A stretch of DNA of 64,000 nucleotides, from NCBI RefSeq assembly GCF_003315795.1, contig NZ_QMEY01000029.1, positions 44,657-108,656 on the forward strand, given 5' to 3'. Positions 60,573 through 64,000 of the stretch are shown piece after piece. A model generated the notes under the pieces. The model was not told the DNA's origin. It saw nothing but the letters and a program-made list of their open reading frames with translations, and searched no databases. How positions within the stretch are numbered: position 1 is the stretch's first letter; every line of letters begins with the position of its first letter. Made by a program: the position numbers and the translations under genes. Origin of the DNA: Spongiactinospora rosea. Lineage in GTDB: Bacteria > Actinomycetota > Actinomycetes > Streptosporangiales > Streptosporangiaceae.

Positions 60573-60603
60573 ACAACTTTTAGGAAAGTTTCCTTAAAGT
60601 TGT
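60573..60603 (-). promoter_or_regulatory. 31-bp palindrome upstream of the chitinase
   Basis: Arms ACAACTTT (60573-60580) and AAAGTTGT (60596-60603) flank AGGAAA-G-TTTCCT centred on 60588. Apart from the central base, only one symmetric pair (60581/60595) breaks the palindrome. It lies 45-75 bases before the start codon and differs from the DasR consensus, so another regulator is implied. Confidence 0.65.
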
Positions 60604-60812
60604 TCCGGATCGTAGAACCGGAGGATCCTCACGTCAACGGCCTTGCCGAAATATTCCACCGCCGAGCGGCGTGCCTCGGCTAGCCTCGGGTTTAGGGAGC
60701 GGCCAGAGCTACCAGCTCAGACGTCCCGAAGGTACGGTTACACGGGTGGTTTCATCCCGGTGGGCGGATCATGGGGTCCGGCCATCGCCCGGCTGGGGGG
60801 TGGAGCTTCGGA

Positions 60813-62531
60813 ATGGACGAGCAGCAAGCGTGCCGCCGCTGTGGGGTGAACGTCGGGGATCTCGCCCGATGTCCCAGGTGCGGCGCTCCTTCGGACTCGT
60901 TGTCAGGCGAGTTATCGGGCGGCGTGCCACCAGGCCCGCCCGGTGGGCCCGGCGTGCCGGAGAGCGGCTGGGGGGCGGGCCCGGAGCCGCTCGGCGGCGC
61001 GGAGGGGCGACCGCAGCCGCCCGCCGTACCGCAGAGCTTCGGCTCCTCCACCGACCGACCCGCCGCCGGACGCCCTGCGGCCCCCAGGCACTCCATCCCG
61101 TACGGCAGGCACTCCCGCCCATCGGCCACCCCGCCCGATCCCGCTGCGGATCCCTCTGTGGCTTCCTCTGGGGGACCTGGCGCGGATGCCACCCAGCGGA
61201 TGAGCCCGCAGGCCCAGACCCCGGCAGGGGGCCGGCTGCCGCCGCCCGGATTCCGCAGGCCCGGTGACCCCAAGGGGCGGCCCGCGCCACACGAGGCGGA
61301 GAAGCCGTTACGGTCCATCCGTCCCGCCGAGTGGGAGGGGAGCGGTCCATCCGGTGGCCCGCCCGCCGGCCGGCCGGCGGGCGAGGATCCAGACCCGCCC
61401 ACCATGCCCGGCGGAGGCGGCGCGGCGATCATCCCGATCGGCGGCGAGCCGGCGCAGGCGGGCGAAACGAGGGCCTTGGAGGGTCCGGCATCGGGATGGA
61501 CTTCGGAGGGCGGTGGGGGTTTGGCGGGCGAAGGCGATCAGACGTCCGGATGGGGCACGGCCGGCGATGGACGAGCTCCGGCATCGGGTCCGGGTGCACC
61601 GGCCGGCGGCCCGGCTCCCGGGTGGAGCCCGGAAGGGGTCGATCCGGCCTCCTGGTGGAGACCGGAGGGCGGAGCCGCGCCCCAGGCGGGACCGCATGAA
61701 GGTACGCAGAGGTACAGCGAGGGCTGGCTCGGGGGAGGGCCCGAGGCGGGAGGCCGTGGAGGTACGCAGGCACCCAGCGGCGGCGGCTGGCTCGGCGGAG
61801 GGCCCGAGGTCTGGGACGGCGGGGATGGCGGGGACGGCGAGCCTCCGCGAAGCGGCGAGGGGCGACGACGGGTCATGTGGCCCCTCATGGCGGCCGTGCT
61901 GGCCGCCGTGGTCACCGCAGGCGTGATGTGGTTCTTGATGCGCGGCGGCACGCCCCAGCAGGCGACGCCGGTCAGCGCCCCGACCGCGGCCGGAGGCGAG
62001 GCGACCGGCACGGGCACGCGGGATCCGCAGGAGTCGGAGTCCGGTGAGCCGTCCGAGGCCCCCCAGGACGCCGGAGGCGGCACGACCGCCAAGGGGCAGG
62101 CCCAGGCCGTCGACGACCTGCTGTCCGACAGCGGCGGCGCCCGCTCCGGGCTCGGCCCCGCGCTGGTGCAGGTACGGCAGTGCGAGGAGACCACCTCGGC
62201 CATCAGCACCATCGAGCGGGTCACCGAGGCCCGCCGCAAGCAGGTCGAACAGGTACGCACCCTCGAACTCGGCGCGGTCACCGACGGCGCCACCATCAAG
62301 AACCGCCTGACCACCGCCCTGCAGGCGTCCCTCGACGCCGACGAGAGCTTCCTCACCTGGGCCCGCCGCCGCGCGAACGACTGCGACGCCGACTGGACCA
62401 AGGACCCCGACTACAACGCCGGCCTGTCCTCCTCCACGAAGGCGACGGCCGCGAAGCAGGAGTTCATCCAACTCTGGAACCCGGTGGCCGAGGACCACGG
62501 CCTACCCGACAGAGCCGCCCACGAAATCTGA
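60813..62531 (+). CDS. Zinc-ribbon, Gly/Pro-rich single-pass membrane protein
   Basis: A 572-residue protein. The N terminus has a zinc ribbon, CRRCGVNVGDLARCPRCG (about 7-24). Residues 30-345 are disordered and rich in Gly, Pro, Ser and Glu, with repeats such as GTQRYSEGWLGGGPEAGG and GTQAPSGGGWLGGGPEVWDG. A membrane helix (about 352-373, MWPLMAAVLAAVVTAGVMWFL) leads to an extracytoplasmic domain of about 200 residues, helical with two cysteines (VRQCEETTSAIS and ANDCDADW). Its function is unknown. ATG 60813 is preferred over 60771 because it precedes the zinc ribbon. It diverges from the chitinase. Confidence 0.75.
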   Translation: MDEQQACRRCGVNVGDLARCPRCGAPSDSLSGELSGGVPPGPPGGPGVPESGWGAGPEPLGGAEGRPQPPAVPQSFGSSTDRPAAGRPAAPRHSIPYGRHSRPSATPPDPAADPSVASSGGPGADATQRMSPQAQTPAGGRLPPPGFRRPGDPKGRPAPHEAEKPLRSIRPAEWEGSGPSGGPPAGRPAGEDPDPPTMPGGGGAAIIPIGGEPAQAGETRALEGPASGWTSEGGGGLAGEGDQTSGWGTAGDGRAPASGPGAPAGGPAPGWSPEGVDPASWWRPEGGAAPQAGPHEGTQRYSEGWLGGGPEAGGRGGTQAPSGGGWLGGGPEVWDGGDGGDGEPPRSGEGRRRVMWPLMAAVLAAVVTAGVMWFLMRGGTPQQATPVSAPTAAGGEATGTGTRDPQESESGEPSEAPQDAGGGTTAKGQAQAVDDLLSDSGGARSGLGPALVQVRQCEETTSAISTIERVTEARRKQVEQVRTLELGAVTDGATIKNRLTTALQASLDADESFLTWARRRANDCDADWTKDPDYNAGLSSSTKATAAKQEFIQLWNPVAEDHGLPDRAAHEI

Positions 62532-62700
62532 CCCTGTCCACCTCGCTTGCGAGGTTTCACCCTGCGCCTGAGGCCCGGCCGTGCCCCCTTGCGCACGGCG
62601 TCTTGACCGTGCCCATCGCTCACGCGGGGTCTCGTCGCGCCCGCCCACGCATGAGGTCTCACCATGCCCGCTGGGGCGTACAAAATCTCCCTGCCCGCGT
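62526..62700. repeat. Degenerate ~28-bp tandem repeats, left block
   Basis: Five to six head-to-tail units of 26-31 bases follow the type CGTGCCCGCCTTGCGCACG then GGTCTC or GGTCTT. Examples are CCGTGCCCCCTTGCGCACGG, GACCGTGCCCATCGCTCACG and GTCGCGCCCGCCCACGCATG. The block is cut off by the MITE-like element and resumes after it. There are no spacers between units and no gene. Confidence 0.6.
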
Positions 62701-62716
62701 CGCTCGGATGGTGTCC

Positions 62717-62935
62717 GATGGCGTCCCACCTAGTGGTGTAAAAGCCCAGTGATCACGGTCATACCTGGTGGACCGGCAAGAACGGCCGTGGTCCGCCGGA
62801 TCATGACCGCCCCGGCCGCACCCCCACGGGCGCCGCAACGGCGAGACGCGCGACGGCGGTGCCCGGCGCCCGCCAACGGCGGTCCGCCGGAACGCGGAGC
62901 CGGGCGGCATTTCCACCACTCGTGGGGACGCCATC
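62717..62935. mobile_element. 219-bp MITE-like element with terminal inverted repeats
   Basis: The ends 62717-62742 and 62910-62935 are inverted repeats, identical at 22 of 26 positions, the outermost 11 (GATGGCGTCCC) perfect. They are flanked by TGGTGTCC (62709-62716) and TGGTGTGT (62936-62943), a probable 8-base target duplication with two mismatches. The interior is GC-rich and encodes no transposase. The 8-base duplication recalls IS256-family elements, but that assignment is inference. Confidence 0.6.
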
Positions 62936-62940
62936 TGGTG

Positions 62941-63050
62941 TGTTGGTCCCACCGAGTGGTGTAACTGGGAATATTCAAATCAGACGTTGCACGGGTCGGC
63001 CAGTCCAGGCAGCGGGAAAGTACCATCGCTCCGCAGGGCGCGATCAGCGC
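62941..63050 (+). repeat. Dispersed ~110-bp element, copy 3
   Basis: GGTCCCACCGAGTGGTGTAA begins it, resembling the inner part of the MITE end. GGGAATATTC, GGTCGGCCAGTCC, GGCAGCGGGAAAG and CGCTCCGCAGGGCGCGATC follow, matching the copies at 39161-39270 and 43715-43818. Confidence 0.6.
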
Positions 63051-63064
63051 TTCGCGCGACGTCT

Positions 63065-63497
63065 CATCGTGCCCGACTCATGTACTGGGATCTGGACGTG
63101 CCCGCCCTGCCCACGGGGCCTGACCGCGCCTCCCTCGGCGCGCGAGATCTCCCTGCCCACGCTATCCACAACGCCTGGGCGTGCCTACCTCACACGCAGG
63201 GCCTCAGCGCGCCCGATCTGCGCGTGAGGTCTGATCGGCCCACTCTGCGCAGGAGGCGTGACGTTCCTGCTCTGCGCATGAGCTCTGGGTGCCCGCCTTG
63301 TATACGGCGTCTTGACCCTGCTCACCTTGGCGCGCAAGATCCCCTGCCCACACCGTCCTCACCATCTGACCGTGCGCACCGCTCGCGCGGGTTCTCATGA
63401 CGCCCGCCTTGCGTACAGGGCCCAGCCGTGCCTCCATCTTGGCGCGCAAGGTTTCCCTGCCCACACCGCCCACAGCATCTGAGCGTGCCCATCTGGC
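63065..63497. repeat. Degenerate ~28-bp tandem repeats, right block
   Basis: About sixteen abutting units of 24-33 bases continue the left block, for example GACGTGCCCGCCCTGCCCAC, AGCGCGCCCGATCTGCGCGT, GGTGCCCGCCTTGTATACGG and ATGACGCCCGCCTTGCGTAC. A higher-order pair (GGCGCGC(G/A)AGAT or GGCGCGCAAGGT, then CCCTGCCCACAC and CATCTG) occurs at about 63148, 63335 and 63440. No coding region is supported. Confidence 0.6.
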
Positions 63498-63524
63498 TTT
63501 GTTGGTGGGAATCGGCAGCGAATG

Positions 63525-64000
63525 TGTCCGTGGCCATGTAAAAGTCCCCACAGGTGGCCAGTTCGAGGCCACCACAGGTGGCCGGTTCAGGTCCCCACTT
63601 CGTCTTCGCGCTGGTTGGTGTGTCGCGCGGCGATGTGTGCCCTGAGCGGTGATCGTGACGGTGTCAGCCAGTCACGAGATCACCGCCCAGGGGGTCTGCC
63701 CGGCCATGAAGTCTTCGGGGGAAATCATGGACATCATCGCCGCCTACCAGGAGGTAGGCACCTATCGCGGAGCCGCGCAGATGTGCGGCACCACGCACAA
63801 GACCGTCAGACGCATCATCGAGCGGGCGCTGGCCGACGGCAAGCCGCCGGGCCGCAGACGGCGCGGGCACAACTTCGATACGGTCGCCGATCTGGTGGCC
63901 GAGAAGATCACCAGCACGGCCGGGCGGATCTCGGCCAAACGGCTGCTGCCCCTGGCCCAGGCCGCCGGGTATGCCGGGTCGGCGCGCAACTTCCGGCGGC
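63525..64000 (+). mobile_element. Left part of an IS21-type insertion sequence (truncated by window end)
   Basis: The 28-bp array ends and a new sequence starts near TGTCCGTGGCCATGTAAAAG (63525). It contains internal direct repeats CCACAGGTGGCCAGTTC (63550 region) and CCACAGGTGGCCGGTTC (23 bases later), the multiple terminal repeats typical of IS21 ends, followed by the transposase gene. The right end and istB lie outside the window. The exact left boundary is uncertain by a few bases. Confidence 0.55.
63706..64000 (+). CDS. istA: IS21-family transposase IstA (N-terminal part)
   Basis: The frame starts at ATG 63706 and runs off the window with at least 98 codons. It opens MKSSGEIMDIIAAYQEVGTY and continues with a helix-turn-helix (RGAAQMCGTTHKTVRRIIE), a basic linker (PPGRRRRGHN), then a segment with TAGRISAKRLLPLAQAAGYA, all matching the N terminus of IstA-type transposases. 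The DDE catalytic core is beyond the edge, so intactness cannot be judged. GTG codons near 63649 in the same frame are alternative starts. Confidence 0.8.
   Translation, partial: MKSSGEIMDIIAAYQEVGTYRGAAQMCGTTHKTVRRIIERALADGKPPGRRRRGHNFDTVADLVAEKITSTAGRISAKRLLPLAQAAGYAGSARNFRR

Noticed and set aside
62526..63497. CRISPR array
   Set aside because: Units of 24-33 bases abut without unique spacers, vary strongly, and no cas genes are present.

Overview
The window is about 64 kb of very GC-rich DNA with actinobacterial gene structure: strong codon bias, many GTG and some TTG starts, four-base stop/start overlaps, and several starts 6-8 bases behind a TANNNT-type -10 box, as for leaderless messages. 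From general knowledge of actinobacterial gene order, two conserved chromosomal blocks are recognisable. One is recA-recX ... glutamate ABC transporter ... miaB ... miaA-dapF ... hflX. The other is comEA-comEC-holA ... rpsT ... lepA. A filamentous actinomycete of the Streptosporangiales type (Streptosporangium/Nonomuraea relatives) fits best; this is inference, because no rRNA or other marker lies in the window.

Layout. 0-2.5 kb: the recA tail, recX with a repeat-rich N-terminal extension, and a GNAT acetyltransferase. 2.9-6.4 kb: RNase Y and a convergent S9 peptidase. 6.5-10 kb: glutamate-type ABC importer (ATPase, binding lipoprotein, two permeases) ending in a strong hairpin. 10-19 kb: miaB, two small Pro-rich membrane proteins, a dihydrolipoamide dehydrogenase, a PIN toxin module, RNase Z, an O6-alkylguanine methyltransferase, a small antitoxin-like protein, miaA and dapF. 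19-28 kb: a large uncharacterised protein, class A beta-lactamase, HNH lipoprotein, a PepSY protein beside an OmpR-type two-component system, an SPFH lipoprotein and a DUF2277 protein. 27.8-34.3 kb: a minus-strand operon aceB-glcD-glcE-glcF-iclR for glycolate/glyoxylate use, with a palindrome at its head. 34.5-38.4 kb: DUF4097 lipoprotein, hflX, and hutI behind an overlapping leader ORF. 38.4-46 kb: a repeat array, then comEA and comEC, both swollen by internal repeats. 46-58.5 kb: holA, a four-gene FtsX/MacB-type ABC exporter operon, rpsT, a GH18-like protein and lepA. 58.5-64 kb: a small protein, a GH18 chitinase with a 31-bp palindrome, a zinc-ribbon membrane protein, a noncoding patchwork of degenerate 28-bp repeats and a transposon relic, and the left end of an IS21-type element.

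The most distinctive features are repeat-driven. recX, comEA and comEC all carry large minisatellite expansions in or near their N-terminal regions, and the first recX unit has already decayed. A roughly 110-bp dispersed element occurs three times, once translated inside comEC. Beside one copy lies a 219-bp MITE-like element with 26-bp terminal inverted repeats and a probable 8-bp target duplication. Regulatory candidates include a shared 16-bp motif in front of the PepSY gene and of the response regulator/secreted-protein pair, a palindrome before aceB, and the chitinase palindrome. One ABC ATPase appears to carry an AbrB-like C-terminal domain. No tRNA, rRNA or CRISPR array was found.
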